64,000 nt of DNA from Domibacillus epiphyticus. GTDB lineage: Bacteria; Bacillota; Bacilli; Bacillales; Domibacillaceae. A model generated the notes under the pieces. The model saw only the letters and a list, made by a program, of their open reading frames with translations, did no database searches and was not told where the DNA came from. The stretch spans positions 1 to 64,000 of the forward strand of contig NZ_MSFI01000022.1 of NCBI RefSeq assembly GCF_001975785.1. The letters run 5' to 3'. The translations under genes and the position numbers were made by a program. Shown here in pieces: positions 16,912 to 25,700 of the stretch (position 1 is the first letter of the stretch; the number at the start of each line of letters is the position of its first letter).

Positions 16912-18033
16912 ATGATCATAGGTGTGCCGAAAGAAATCAAGAATAACGAAAATCGGGTAGGGATCACCCCGGCTGGCGTAACAGCGTTTCGTAAAAGTGG
17001 TCATGAGGTTTGGATTGAAACACAAGCCGGGTTAGGGAGCGGCTATACGGATCAGGACTATATCGAAGCAGGGGCCAATATTGCATCATCGGCAAAGGAA
17101 GCATGGGCAGCAGACATGGTCATCAAGGTAAAAGAACCGTTGCCAGGGGAATATGGCTTTTTCCGTGAGGAATTAATTTTATACACTTATTTACACCTTG
17201 CACCAGAACCTGAACTAACGAAAGCATTAGTTGACAACAAAGTAGTGGCGATTGCTTATGAGACGATTCAACTGGACAACGGGGCACTGCCTTTATTAAC
17301 TCCTATGAGTGAAGTGGCTGGAAGAATGTCGGTACAGATTGGCGCTCAATTTTTGGAGAATTCGAAGGGAGGAAAAGGGATTCTTCTCGGTGGCGTCCCT
17401 GGCGTTGCTCCGGGGAATGTCGTCATAATCGGAGGCGGCATTGTCGGAACAAATGCGGCGAAAATGGCCATAGGTCTAGGCGCGAATGTTACGATTTTGG
17501 ATGTAAATATCGACCGGCTCCGCCAGCTGGAGGATCTATTTCAGGGTCGGGTTAAAACAATTGCTTCGAACAGCTATAACATAGCAGAGGCAGTTAAAGA
17601 AGCAGATTTACTAATTGGAGCCGTTCTCATTCCTGGAGCACGGGCCCCTCAGTTAGTGACAGAGGAAATGATTAAAACTATGCAGCCTGGGTCTGTTGTG
17701 GTGGACGTTGCGATTGACCAGGGAGGTTCGATCGAAACCGTTGATCATATTACTACTCACAAAGATCCTACCTATGAAAAACATGGTGTGGTCCACTATG
17801 CCGTTGCCAATATGCCAGGTGCAGTGGCTCGAACTTCAACCTTGGCGCTGACCAATGTAACCATCCCATATGGTGTACAAATCGCCAACAAGGGATACAG
17901 ACAGGCGGCATTAGAAAATAAAGCTCTGTCAAAAGGAATAAATGTAGTCAATGGAGCCGTCACCTACAAAGCTGTAGCGGAAGCACATGGTTATCCTTAT
18001 ACAAAAATCAATGATATGCTGGGAATTAAATAA
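16912..18033 (+). CDS. ald: Alanine dehydrogenase
   Basis: This is a 373-residue NAD-dependent L-alanine dehydrogenase (alanine + NAD + water to pyruvate + ammonia + NADH). The N-terminus [20 protein letters not shown] is characteristic, as are the Rossmann motif [13 protein letters not shown] (about 174-186) and the substrate motif YLHLAPE. The start ATG 16912 follows AAGGAGTGA at an 8-base spacing. It is second in the sigma-54 operon after the aminotransferase, which makes a cycle: pyruvate accepts the amino group and Ald releases it as ammonia. A hairpin terminator follows. Confidence 0.95.
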   Translation: MIIGVPKEIKNNENRVGITPAGVTAFRKSGHEVWIETQAGLGSGYTDQDYIEAGANIASSAKEAWAADMVIKVKEPLPGEYGFFREELILYTYLHLAPEPELTKALVDNKVVAIAYETIQLDNGALPLLTPMSEVAGRMSVQIGAQFLENSKGGKGILLGGVPGVAPGNVVIIGGGIVGTNAAKMAIGLGANVTILDVNIDRLRQLEDLFQGRVKTIASNSYNIAEAVKEADLLIGAVLIPGARAPQLVTEEMIKTMQPGSVVVDVAIDQGGSIETVDHITTHKDPTYEKHGVVHYAVANMPGAVARTSTLALTNVTIPYGVQIANKGYRQAALENKALSKGINVVNGAVTYKAVAEAHGYPYTKINDMLGIK

Positions 18034-18056
18034 TTTTACAAAGCCTCATGAAAAAG

Positions 18057-18089
18057 AACACCGTCTATTATTATAGACGGTGTTAGTTT
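18057..18089. terminator. Bidirectional terminator between ald and opuA
   Basis: A perfect 12-bp stem AACACCGTCTAT/ATAGACGGTGTT has a TATT loop. It lies between two converging genes and can serve both strands. Confidence 0.8.
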
Positions 18090-18111
18090 ATTTCGCAGAC
18101 GTACGATGTTT

Positions 18112-19839
18112 TTACTTTAAGTCTTCAATTGAATCGATATCGACATATTCAGGGACCACTAATCCATTCTTCGTTCCTTGAAGGTTTGGTCCAAGGTCAA
18201 CGACATGATCCTTATAGGTATTGTAATACTCGAGATGGGTGCTTGGCAGCCATGCAGCAACCATTGCATCGGCACTGCCGTTGGCAATACTTGCAAACAT
18301 TGGACCGACTTCAACTTGACTCATTGTAACATTGTATCCATTCTGCTCAAGAACCTTGCCAACCACATTCGTACTGGCGATTTCTGTGTCCCATGCAACA
18401 TAAACAAGCTTAATCGGCTCTCCATTGCCTGTTTGGGCACCGTTTGTCCACTCGGCTATTTTGTCCTGATGATCGTCAATCCATTTTTCAGCGGCTTCAG
18501 CTGGATCCATCCCTTCCTCAATGAGGACCATTACTTCTTCCATGTCAGCCGTTTCCCAAGAGAATTGATCCAGTATTTTGTATGCGCCAGGAGCATCCTG
18601 TTCTAGACCTTTTCTTGCGATTGTATTAATATTCTCCGCTCCACCAAAGGTTTTATTTGGATCTTCTAGATATTTCAAATCGAATGAAGAGAACATCCAG
18701 TGAGGAGACCATCCTGTTATAACGATTGGTTCTTTCTGATCGTAGGCTTTTTTCAATTCAGCCACCATAGCAGCCGACGAACCTTCAGCAAGCTGCCAAT
18801 TCTCCAGCCCGTAATCCTTTAACGCATTTCTAGCCTGCGTCATAATTCCAGCTCCAGGCTCAATCCCGATGATTTTATATTCCGTTTGTGCACCGATATC
18901 ACTAGGATTTTCTTGAACCGCTTCTTCTTTTGCAAATCCTAAAACGAGTGCAGTGACCACCACAAGAATCGCTAAAAATGAAAAAACAATTTTTCGGCTA
19001 ATAATATGCTCATATGCTGGCTTTCGCAAGTTTTGTGTAATCCGGTCGAGAATAATTGCTATGAAGACGATGGATAATCCAGCTTCAAAGCCTTGGCCAA
19101 CGTTAATTTGGCTGACAGCCCGGTAAACATCTGCTCCAAGTCCTGGTGCACCAACTAATGAAGCTGTCACAACCATAGATAAAGCAAGCATAATACTTTG
19201 GTTAACCCCTGCCATAATCGTCGGAGTTGCCAGAGGCAATTGAACCTTGAACAATTTTTGGCTGTTGCTTGAGCCAAATGCGTCCGATGCTTCAATTAAA
19301 TCGTTAGGCACTTCTTGAATTCCTAAGTTCGTCATGCGGATTGTCGGAGCAATCGCAAAAATAAACGAAGCAATAATGCCTGGCACTACGCCTATTCCAA
19401 AAAATAAAATCGATGGAATTAAATAAACAAAAGCAGGCATCGTTTGCATAAAATCTAAAATAGGGGTAACGATGTTTCTCACCGATTTCCTTTGTGCACA
19501 CCAAATTCCAATCGGGATCCCTGCTACGACAGTGAGCAATCCTGATAAAATCACGATAGCAAGGGTTTGAATACTTGATTCCCAATAGCCAAGATTATCG
19601 ATTAACAGCAAGCTGACAATCGTAAATATACCTAATGGCCATTTGCTTGTATATGTAACCAAGAGAGCTAAAACAACCATTAAGACGATAGGGGGGCCAG
19701 CACTTAAAACATCAACCAAAATATTTAAGAGACCCTCAATAGAACTGGTTAGAAGTGAAAACAATCCAGCAAACGCTACCGTTATCCAATCGACTAAAGA
19801 ATCGATCCATTCTCCAAGCGGAATTTTCGGCATATTCAT
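18112..19839 (-). CDS. opuABC: OpuA-type permease fused to glycine betaine binding protein
   Basis: This is a 575-residue fusion. About residues 1-280 form a proline/glycine betaine ABC permease (GIPIGIWCAQ, the EAA-like loop EVPNDLIEASDAFGSS). From about 310 to the end it is an OpuAC-type substrate-binding domain (IGIEPGAGIMTQARNALKDY, VITGWSPHWMF). B. subtilis keeps OpuAB and OpuAC separate. The fused form is like OpuABC of Lactococcus (about 573 residues). The start ATG 19839 is preferred because GGAGAGTGAG precedes it. The gene is just downstream of the ATPase gene opuAA and is translationally linked to it. It probably imports glycine betaine for osmoprotection. Confidence 0.9.
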   Translation of the reverse strand: MNMPKIPLGEWIDSLVDWITVAFAGLFSLLTSSIEGLLNILVDVLSAGPPIVLMVVLALLVTYTSKWPLGIFTIVSLLLIDNLGYWESSIQTLAIVILSGLLTVVAGIPIGIWCAQRKSVRNIVTPILDFMQTMPAFVYLIPSILFFGIGVVPGIIASFIFAIAPTIRMTNLGIQEVPNDLIEASDAFGSSNSQKLFKVQLPLATPTIMAGVNQSIMLALSMVVTASLVGAPGLGADVYRAVSQINVGQGFEAGLSIVFIAIILDRITQNLRKPAYEHIISRKIVFSFLAILVVVTALVLGFAKEEAVQENPSDIGAQTEYKIIGIEPGAGIMTQARNALKDYGLENWQLAEGSSAAMVAELKKAYDQKEPIVITGWSPHWMFSSFDLKYLEDPNKTFGGAENINTIARKGLEQDAPGAYKILDQFSWETADMEEVMVLIEEGMDPAEAAEKWIDDHQDKIAEWTNGAQTGNGEPIKLVYVAWDTEIASTNVVGKVLEQNGYNVTMSQVEVGPMFASIANGSADAMVAAWLPSTHLEYYNTYKDHVVDLGPNLQGTKNGLVVPEYVDIDSIEDLK

Positions 19840-19843
19840 TGAA

Positions 19844-21052
19844 TTACTCACTCTCCAATTCATTCAAGGAATCTTTGTTGCCTGCTAAAGCGCCAATAAC
19901 GGCTCCGCGGATCACGATTCCTTTCATTCTTCTCTCATCATCGATGACCGAAATGGGCAGACTTGACGTGGCCATTTCGTCCATAAGATCTCCGAGTAAG
20001 GCATCCTCAGTAACCGTCGGGATATCGGTTGTCATTGCGTCAGAAATAGATTGGTTCTGATCGATTGCCTGGCGTGCTTGTTCTGCTGTCAGCGCCCCAA
20101 GTAATTTCTGCTTTCTGTCTACAACAAAGATGCTTGAATAACCCTGCTTACGCATAATCTCCAGCGCAACCCTTGGGCCTCGATCTGCACCGATTTTCTC
20201 TGCCCGTTTCATTACGTGGGAAGCTGTAAGTACTTTTGACAAGTCAACATCTTCTACAAACTTCTCAACAAATTCATTCGCTGGATTCATCATAATTTGC
20301 TCGGGTGTTCCCAATTGAATGACACTGCCGTCTTTCATCAGCGCAATTCGGTCCCCAATTCGCAGTGCTTCATCTAAATCGTGGGTAATAAAAATAATCG
20401 TTTTTTTGTATTGTTCTTGAATGGCAAGCAATTCATCCTGCATATCTTTACGGATTAACGGATCTAAGGCACTGAAAGCTTCATCCATTAATAAGATATT
20501 GGTGTCGCTGGCGAGTGCCCGTGCAAGGCCGACCCTTTGCTGCATCCCGCCGCTTAACTGGGAGGGCAGCTGATTTTCATACCCTTTTAAACCGACGACT
20601 TCAAGCGCATTCAACGCTTTTTCCCGCCGTTCATTAGGAGGAACTTTCTGAATTTCCAGCCCATACTCGGTGTTTTCCTGTATTGTTTTATGAGGAAATA
20701 AAGCAAAGTTCTGAAATACCATACTGATTTTTTTTTGCCTGACTTCCCTCAGTCTGGCGGCATTCATCTTTACGATATCTTCATTATCAATTAAAATCTC
20801 ACCAATTGTAGGATCGATCAGTCTGTTAAACATACGGATTAATGTTGATTTGCCGCTTCCAGATAACCCCATGATGACAAAAATTTCTCCGGGATAAATG
20901 TCGAACGTAACATTATTTACGCCGACAGTCTGTCCGGTTTGTTTTAAAATTTCTTTCTTTGATTTGCCTTGTTTTAATAATTCAATGGCTGCTCGAGGAG
21001 ATTTTCCAAAAATCTTCGAAACATTCCTGACTTCTACATATGGATCCACCAA
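19844..21052 (-). CDS. opuAA: OpuA-type ABC transporter ATPase with CBS domains
   Basis: This is a 402-residue ATP-binding subunit of the quaternary amine family. It has Walker A GLSGSGKST (about 58-66), the signature LSGGMQQRVGLARA and Walker B ILLMDEAFSALDP. Two C-terminal CBS domains lie at about 275-395. In the Lactococcus protein these sense ionic strength or c-di-AMP. The start is TTG 21052 or the adjacent GTG 21049, with GAGGTG upstream. It forms a two-gene operon with the fused permease/binding protein. The long upstream region of about 1.7 kb holds no intact gene and would contain its promoter, which I did not locate. Confidence 0.92.
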   Translation of the reverse strand: MVDPYVEVRNVSKIFGKSPRAAIELLKQGKSKKEILKQTGQTVGVNNVTFDIYPGEIFVIMGLSGSGKSTLIRMFNRLIDPTIGEILIDNEDIVKMNAARLREVRQKKISMVFQNFALFPHKTIQENTEYGLEIQKVPPNERREKALNALEVVGLKGYENQLPSQLSGGMQQRVGLARALASDTNILLMDEAFSALDPLIRKDMQDELLAIQEQYKKTIIFITHDLDEALRIGDRIALMKDGSVIQLGTPEQIMMNPANEFVEKFVEDVDLSKVLTASHVMKRAEKIGADRGPRVALEIMRKQGYSSIFVVDRKQKLLGALTAEQARQAIDQNQSISDAMTTDIPTVTEDALLGDLMDEMATSSLPISVIDDERRMKGIVIRGAVIGALAGNKDSLNELESE

Positions 21053-21810
21053 AACACCTCACTATAAGATTGCCTATATCATATTCATTTTGCCGCTTTG
21101 TTGCTCTTCTTATGCGGATTTAGATTTATCCTAAACAGAGCAGCAAAGACTAAAACTTCGCAAAGACCTGTAGTCAACGTCGATGTTCCATAGCGGATAA
21201 AGAAGAACTGTTTTTTGCCAAGTCCTTTTGTCCTCTACAATCACGTCTGATTAGCTAAACAAGACTCGCGGGGGAGTGTCAACTTGTGCTAGACATCAAA
21301 ATTCAAAAAAGAGTCCAATAAGAGAAATTTTTTCTAAAGTTTGTGATTAAATGAGCAATCCGAGCAGGATAAAGAGGAATCACAACTGAGGGAACGAGTA
21401 TACACAGATTGTAAACTGGTAGTTTATTTCTTTTTTTCTTTTTGAATTTGGTTTATTTCCTACAATGGTCTAAACGTAAAATTCTGAAGTACTTTTACAA
21501 CCTTAACAAAAGATGGATTAAAGTTCAAATGAAGAGAGTCGAATTAAATTCAAGAGTTGCGCCAATTTCTTCATATAAAGTCTTCATATAACCCAGTTAT
21601 TTAGGGCTTTTCACTTAATTATTAGATGAAAGAATTTATTAAAAAATAATATTTTATTTATTTATAAGACGTGGATTATGTATTTTAATAAAGCTGTTTT
21701 TCTAATAGATTGTTGCTTTGAAATAGTGAAATTTTATATATAAAAAGGGGCTGTCGCTGCAATTGCCCTTCCAAACCTTCACATGAGAATTTGTCTAAAG
21801 AAAGAAAATA
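21053..21810. other. Intergenic region upstream of opuA
   Basis: About 760 bp without a supported gene. It is AT-rich with scattered stops in all frames. It must hold the opuA promoter on the minus strand, but no convincing -35/-10 pair or structured leader was recognised. Confidence 0.5.
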
Positions 21811-22040
21811 TATGTTTAAAATGCGTCAAATACAAGAGCCAGATGCGGCTTATCTAGCTGCACTTAGACGAACGACGGAAGATGTAGAGAATATGCATAA
21901 GGTACTGCAATTATTCAAGATGACCTTTATTCTGCTGATAAGACAGGTGTAGAAGCAGATTTTGCGTTTCATCGTTCTTTGATACAGTCCGCCCATAATC
22001 CAGTTATGGTACAAACGATGGAAAGCTTATCCTCACTATA
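21811..22040 (+). pseudogene. GntR-family (FCD domain) regulator remnant
   Basis: A fragment starts MFKMRQIQEPDAAYLAALRR followed by TTEDVENM, and after a frameshift reads QDDLYSADKTGVEADFAFHR followed by SLIQSAHNPVMVQTMESL. This is the C-terminal FCD ligand domain of FadR-type GntR regulators. The R-xxxEPxAA opening and the DxxFHRxLxxxAxNP motif, including the metal-binding Asp and His, are recognisable. The DNA-binding domain is missing, and a frameshift lies near 21910. It is a dead gene. Confidence 0.6.
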
Positions 22041-22215
22041 AGAGCACAATAACATTACTATTGATATAGTCTTTTTTAATAAACAATTAAAAAGAAATAG
22101 ACCTAGTTTTCCGGTGTGTTTTGTGTCATTTTTTCGACATCTTTGAATATCTATTGAAGAAAGAAATAGCTAGGTGTAATCTTTAAAATAAAAAAATAGA
22201 AAGAAGATTGTTAAA

Positions 22216-22335
22216 TTGAAGAAGCTACTACTTCTTTTCGCAGCGGCAGTAATTGTAAGTTCTATTGGACACCAAATAAACGGCGGATACGTGGACCCGC
22301 GAAAATCCCGCCTCCGGTCTATTTACTTAAAATAA
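22216..22335 (+). CDS. Possible small secreted or membrane peptide
   Basis: TTG 22216 opens a 39-residue frame with a lysine start and hydrophobic core (KKLLLLFAAAVIVSSIG) followed by a short polar tail rich in Arg. It looks like a signal peptide plus a short mature part. The ribosome binding site is weak (AAAGAAG). A terminator follows within 30 bp, which supports a transcription unit, but the surrounding DNA is full of decayed genes and this may be another remnant. Confidence 0.35.
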   Translation: MKKLLLLFAAAVIVSSIGHQINGGYVDPRKSRLRSIYLK

Positions 22336-22361
22336 GTTATCCTCTTGGCTGCCGCTCAATT

Positions 22362-22389
22362 GAACCTTTTAAACAAAGGTTCTTTTTTT
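22362..22389 (+). terminator. Intrinsic terminator
   Basis: The stem GAACCTTT/AAAGGTTC has a TAAAC loop and a seven-T run. It ends whatever transcript crosses 22.2 kb. Confidence 0.75.
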
Positions 22390-22525
22390 ATTTTTCTGCT
22401 TAATTCTCTTAACAGTCTGGCCCGGGGTGGTCTATCTATTTTTACTTTCGTTTTGTCAGCAAAAAGGATCTCAAGTTATTTGCAATACAATTTAATTCTT
22501 TTTTCTTGCAATAACCATTTATTTT

Positions 22526-22714
22526 CTACATAGTATCTGCTCCAATAGAAAGAGTTTCAGAAAAGACGAGGATTTTAAAAAATATTGCAAAAACAAAGAG
22601 AGGATATTTGAAGGCCATATCATATTTTGAGCGCTCAGCGACAACCGCATCTGACAAGTCGAAAATGACGTTGAGCGGGAAATATTTAAACATGCGAACT
22701 GGCTTAATTAACAC
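22526..22714 (-). pseudogene. Transposase N-terminal fragment
   Basis: This minus-strand frame contains RMFKYFPLNVIFDLSDAVVA followed by ERSKYDMAFKYPL. From memory it resembles the N-terminal MFKYLLLKxxYDLSDxDLVERSxxDMSFKYFL block of IS4/IS1182-like transposases. Only about 60 codons remain and the rest is lost. No terminal repeats were found. It is a relic of an insertion sequence next to the GntR remnant. Confidence 0.45.
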
Positions 22715-22804
22715 TAGATGGACTTTTTCAGTGGTCTCGGAAAAATGGCTTCTTTTTTAAAAAAGGTATGGACAGCCTCTATGAATGTATGATAAATTTT
22801 TAAA

Positions 22805-22821
22805 TGAAATTGATTATCATT
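22805..22821. promoter_or_regulatory. Fur box
   Basis: TGAAATTGATTATCA (22805-22819) fits the 7-1-7 Fur motif TGATAAT-N-ATTATCA with two mismatches. It lies 20-35 bp before the start of the siderophore-binding lipoprotein gene. The operon is probably repressed by Fur when iron is sufficient. Confidence 0.75.
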
Positions 22822-22840
22822 AGCATTTAGGAGGATATAG

Positions 22841-23800
22841 ATGATGAAACGCAAGGTTTTTGGTTTTATTAGCTTGATGATGGTGCTCTTGCTTGCGGCG
22901 TGCGGAGGATCACCTGATCGTGCAGCAGAACAGGAAACGGAGAAAGATGGAGAGCAGGCAACAAGAATTGTTGAGACATCCAAAGGAGAGGTGGAAATTC
23001 CAGCGAATCCAGAACGCGTCGTAACAGATTTCTATTTAGCAGACTTACTCGCCCTTGATGTGAAGCCGCTTGGATCAACGGATTTTCCTCTGAACAGCCC
23101 TTATACGAAAGAAATGATCGACGGCATTGAGAATATTGGCACACCGGTTTCAATGGAAAAAGTACTCGCATTAAAACCGGATTTAATCATTATGGAGTCA
23201 GATGAGAATTATGATCAATTATCAAAAATTGCACCTACTGTGGTTATTCCATACGCATCTGAAGGAGACTTCTATGGCGAATTCCGTAAAATTGCAGATC
23301 TCGTGAACAAAAAAGATGCTGCAGAAAAATGGATTACGTCATTTGAAGAAAAGGGAGCGGCAGCCCGCGAAAAAGTGGCACCTCTTGTAGAGAAAGGCGA
23401 AACGTTTGGTTTGTATGAGCTTCAAGGCGACAAACTTTGGATTTTTGGCGATAACTGGGGCCGGGGCGGTCAAATCATTTACGATCAGCTTCAATTAAGC
23501 CCGCCGGCAGAAATGCAAAAACTGATTAAAGAAGGCACCCAATATAAAGAACTATCGCTTGAAGCATTGCCGCAATACGCAGCAGACAATATGTTTGTAA
23601 CAACCTGGAGCGGCGAAGGATCAAATGAAGAAAAAACGGAAGAATTGAAGAAAAGCGCGATATGGACCGGCTTGTCTGCAGTTAAAGAAAACAAAGTGTA
23701 TGACATGAATTTTGAAGATATGTATTATGCTGACCCGTATGCTTTGGAAGGACAGCTTGACATGATGACGGAAAAAATTATCGAAAGCCATCAACGATAA
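22841..23800 (+). CDS. Iron-siderophore ABC transporter binding lipoprotein
   Basis: This is a 319-residue FeuA/FhuD-type substrate-binding lipoprotein. The signal peptide ends in a lipobox LLAACGG, with the acylated Cys at about residue 21. The fold motif PERVVTDFYLADLLALDVKP and the IMESDENYDQLSKIAPTVVIPY stretch are typical of helical-backbone iron-chelate binding proteins. AGGAGG lies before ATG 22841. It is first in a Fur-box operon with ATPase, two permeases and an exporter. The ligand, catecholate or hydroxamate, cannot be read from sequence. Confidence 0.9.
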   Translation: MMKRKVFGFISLMMVLLLAACGGSPDRAAEQETEKDGEQATRIVETSKGEVEIPANPERVVTDFYLADLLALDVKPLGSTDFPLNSPYTKEMIDGIENIGTPVSMEKVLALKPDLIIMESDENYDQLSKIAPTVVIPYASEGDFYGEFRKIADLVNKKDAAEKWITSFEEKGAAAREKVAPLVEKGETFGLYELQGDKLWIFGDNWGRGGQIIYDQLQLSPPAEMQKLIKEGTQYKELSLEALPQYAADNMFVTTWSGEGSNEEKTEELKKSAIWTGLSAVKENKVYDMNFEDMYYADPYALEGQLDMMTEKIIESHQR

Positions 23801-23812
23801 GAGGTGCAACAA

Positions 23813-24631
23813 ATGAGTAAATTACACGCAGAACAGGTAACCATTAGCTACGGAGCAGCGGATATTGTCCGTGATTTAACAGTCGATATTCCAGCCGGCA
23901 AAGTAACGACGATTATTGGACCGAACGGCTGCGGTAAATCGACTCTTTTGAAAACAATGGCACGATTAAAAGAGGCAAAAAGTGGCGCTGTGTATTTAAA
24001 TGGGGGAGTCATTCAAAAGATGGCCACGAAAGAAATTGCAAAACAAATGGCGATTCTGCCTCAAACGCCGGAAGCCCCGTCTGGTTTAACTGTTTACGAG
24101 CTTATATCTTACGGACGCTTTCCTCATCAAAGTGGATTCGGCACCATGACAGCGCATGATCGTGAAATGATCGAATGGTCAATGGATGTTACTTCTGTAT
24201 CGGAATTCCGCAATAGAGAAGTGGATGCTCTTTCCGGCGGCCAGCGCCAGCGCGTTTGGATCGCTATGGCACTTGCGCAAGAAACAGAATTGATTTTGCT
24301 TGATGAGCCGACAACCTATCTGGATTTATCACACCAGCTTGAAGTGCTTGAGCTTCTGCAGTCTTTAAATAGAGAGGAACACCGGACAATTGTCATGGTG
24401 CTGCATGACTTAAATCATGCTGCAAGATTTGCGGACTACATTGTGGCAATGCGGAATGGGGAAATCGTTTCTGAAGGGACGCCCAATGCCGTGATGACAA
24501 AAGGAAATTTGCGAGAAGTGTTTAACATCGATGCAGAAATAGTTCAGCATCCTCGTTCGGGGAAGCCGATTTGTTTAACGTACGATCTGGTTAAATCATC
24601 ACAACTGTCACTTGCAGGAACGGGTTATTAA
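23813..24631 (+). CDS. Iron-siderophore ABC transporter ATPase
   Basis: This is a 272-residue FecE/YusV-type ATPase with Walker A GPNGCGKST (about 38-46), signature LSGGQRQRVWIAMALAQ (about 141-157), Walker B ELILLDEPTTYLD and the switch His in VLHDLNHA. ATG 23813 follows GAGGTG. It drives the import of the ferric siderophore with the two permeases downstream. A hairpin with a T-run stands immediately after its stop and may lower expression of the permease genes. Confidence 0.92.
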   Translation: MSKLHAEQVTISYGAADIVRDLTVDIPAGKVTTIIGPNGCGKSTLLKTMARLKEAKSGAVYLNGGVIQKMATKEIAKQMAILPQTPEAPSGLTVYELISYGRFPHQSGFGTMTAHDREMIEWSMDVTSVSEFRNREVDALSGGQRQRVWIAMALAQETELILLDEPTTYLDLSHQLEVLELLQSLNREEHRTIVMVLHDLNHAARFADYIVAMRNGEIVSEGTPNAVMTKGNLREVFNIDAEIVQHPRSGKPICLTYDLVKSSQLSLAGTGY

Positions 24632-24636
24632 TTGTC

Positions 24637-24676
24637 AGCGGGATCTCCTTTTAGTGGGGAGAACACCGCTTTTTTT
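24637..24676 (+). terminator. Intercistronic terminator-like hairpin
   Basis: AGCGG/CCGCT with an inner CTCC/GGAG helix is followed by seven T. It sits inside the operon between the ATPase and the permease genes, so it is probably a partial terminator that sets subunit ratios. Confidence 0.55.
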
Positions 24677-24695
24677 GTAGAATTGAGGGAAAGAT

Positions 24696-25700
24696 ATGGC
24701 AATGCTATCAAAAAGAAAACCATTTTGGGCAACGATGTCCTTTTTTGCGCTAGTCACCGCAATGGCCGCTTCTATTTGTCTCGGAGCGGCCGATATTTCG
24801 CTATCCACAGTAAAAGATAGCTTATTTGCTTTTAATACGGCAGATACAAACCATCAAATTATTCGGGAAGTCCGGATTCCCCGTGCCATTGCAGGAGCCT
24901 TGATTGGTGCGTATCTTGCGATGGCGGGGACCATTATGCAAGGGATGACTAGAAATCCACTCGGAGACCCATCCATAATGGGCATTACTAGCGGTGCCGC
25001 TTTTGGAATAGCCATTGCATTTGTCTGGCTTCAGGAAGCCACAAGTCTTCAATTGATGATGGTTTCCTTTATTGGCGCAGCATTCGGTGCTTCGCTTGTA
25101 TTTGGCGTTGGGGCCCTTTCAATCGGCGGTTTGACACCTGTAAAGCTGGCATTGGCAGGCGCTACAATCAGTTCATTGCTGATTTCATTGTCAACTGCTA
25201 TTTCCATCCACTTCAATGTGGCGAAACAAATTGACTTCTGGTTTGCGGGGAGTGTCAATGGTGTTCAATGGATGGAGGTTGTTCTGCTTTTGCTTATCGG
25301 AGGACCTGTGTTCATTCTTGGCCTTCTTATTTCAAAGTCTTTGACCGTTCTTAGTTTGGGGGAAGAGGTATCAAAAGGTCTCGGGCAGCGTACGAAATTT
25401 GTCAAGATTGTCTGCGTTTTTATTATTCTTGTTTTGTCTGGGATTTCTGTTTCTGTAGCGGGTGTACTTGCTTTTATCGGCCTTATTGTTCCTCATATAA
25501 CCCGCTCGCTGATAGGAATCGATTACCGGTGGCTTATTCTCTTTTCAGGGTTGTTCGGCGCGATATTGGTCGTTTTGGCTGATATTGCGGCGCGCATGAT
25601 TCAACCGCCATTCGAAACACCACTGGGTGCCATTACGACATTGATCGGCGGGCCGTTCTTTTTATATTTAGCTCGCCGGGAAGGCGGGAAAATTCTATGA
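24696..25700 (+). CDS. Iron-siderophore ABC transporter permease 1
   Basis: This is a 334-residue FecCD-family permease with about nine or ten membrane spans. Typical segments are RIPRAIAGALIGAYLAMAGTIMQGMTRNPLGDPSIMGITSGAAFG (about 50-95), described here by position and not as a full motif, and the C-terminal AFIGLIVPHITRSLIG coupling region (about 256-271). GAGGGA precedes the start. Its stop overlaps the start of the second permease (ATGA), so the two subunits are made together. Confidence 0.9.
   Translation: MAMLSKRKPFWATMSFFALVTAMAASICLGAADISLSTVKDSLFAFNTADTNHQIIREVRIPRAIAGALIGAYLAMAGTIMQGMTRNPLGDPSIMGITSGAAFGIAIAFVWLQEATSLQLMMVSFIGAAFGASLVFGVGALSIGGLTPVKLALAGATISSLLISLSTAISIHFNVAKQIDFWFAGSVNGVQWMEVVLLLLIGGPVFILGLLISKSLTVLSLGEEVSKGLGQRTKFVKIVCVFIILVLSGISVSVAGVLAFIGLIVPHITRSLIGIDYRWLILFSGLFGAILVVLADIAARMIQPPFETPLGAITTLIGGPFFLYLARREGGKIL

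Noticed and set aside
24632-24820. Plus-strand frame just after the ATPase gene
   Set aside because: It overlaps the hairpin and the true permease start in another frame and has no ribosome site.
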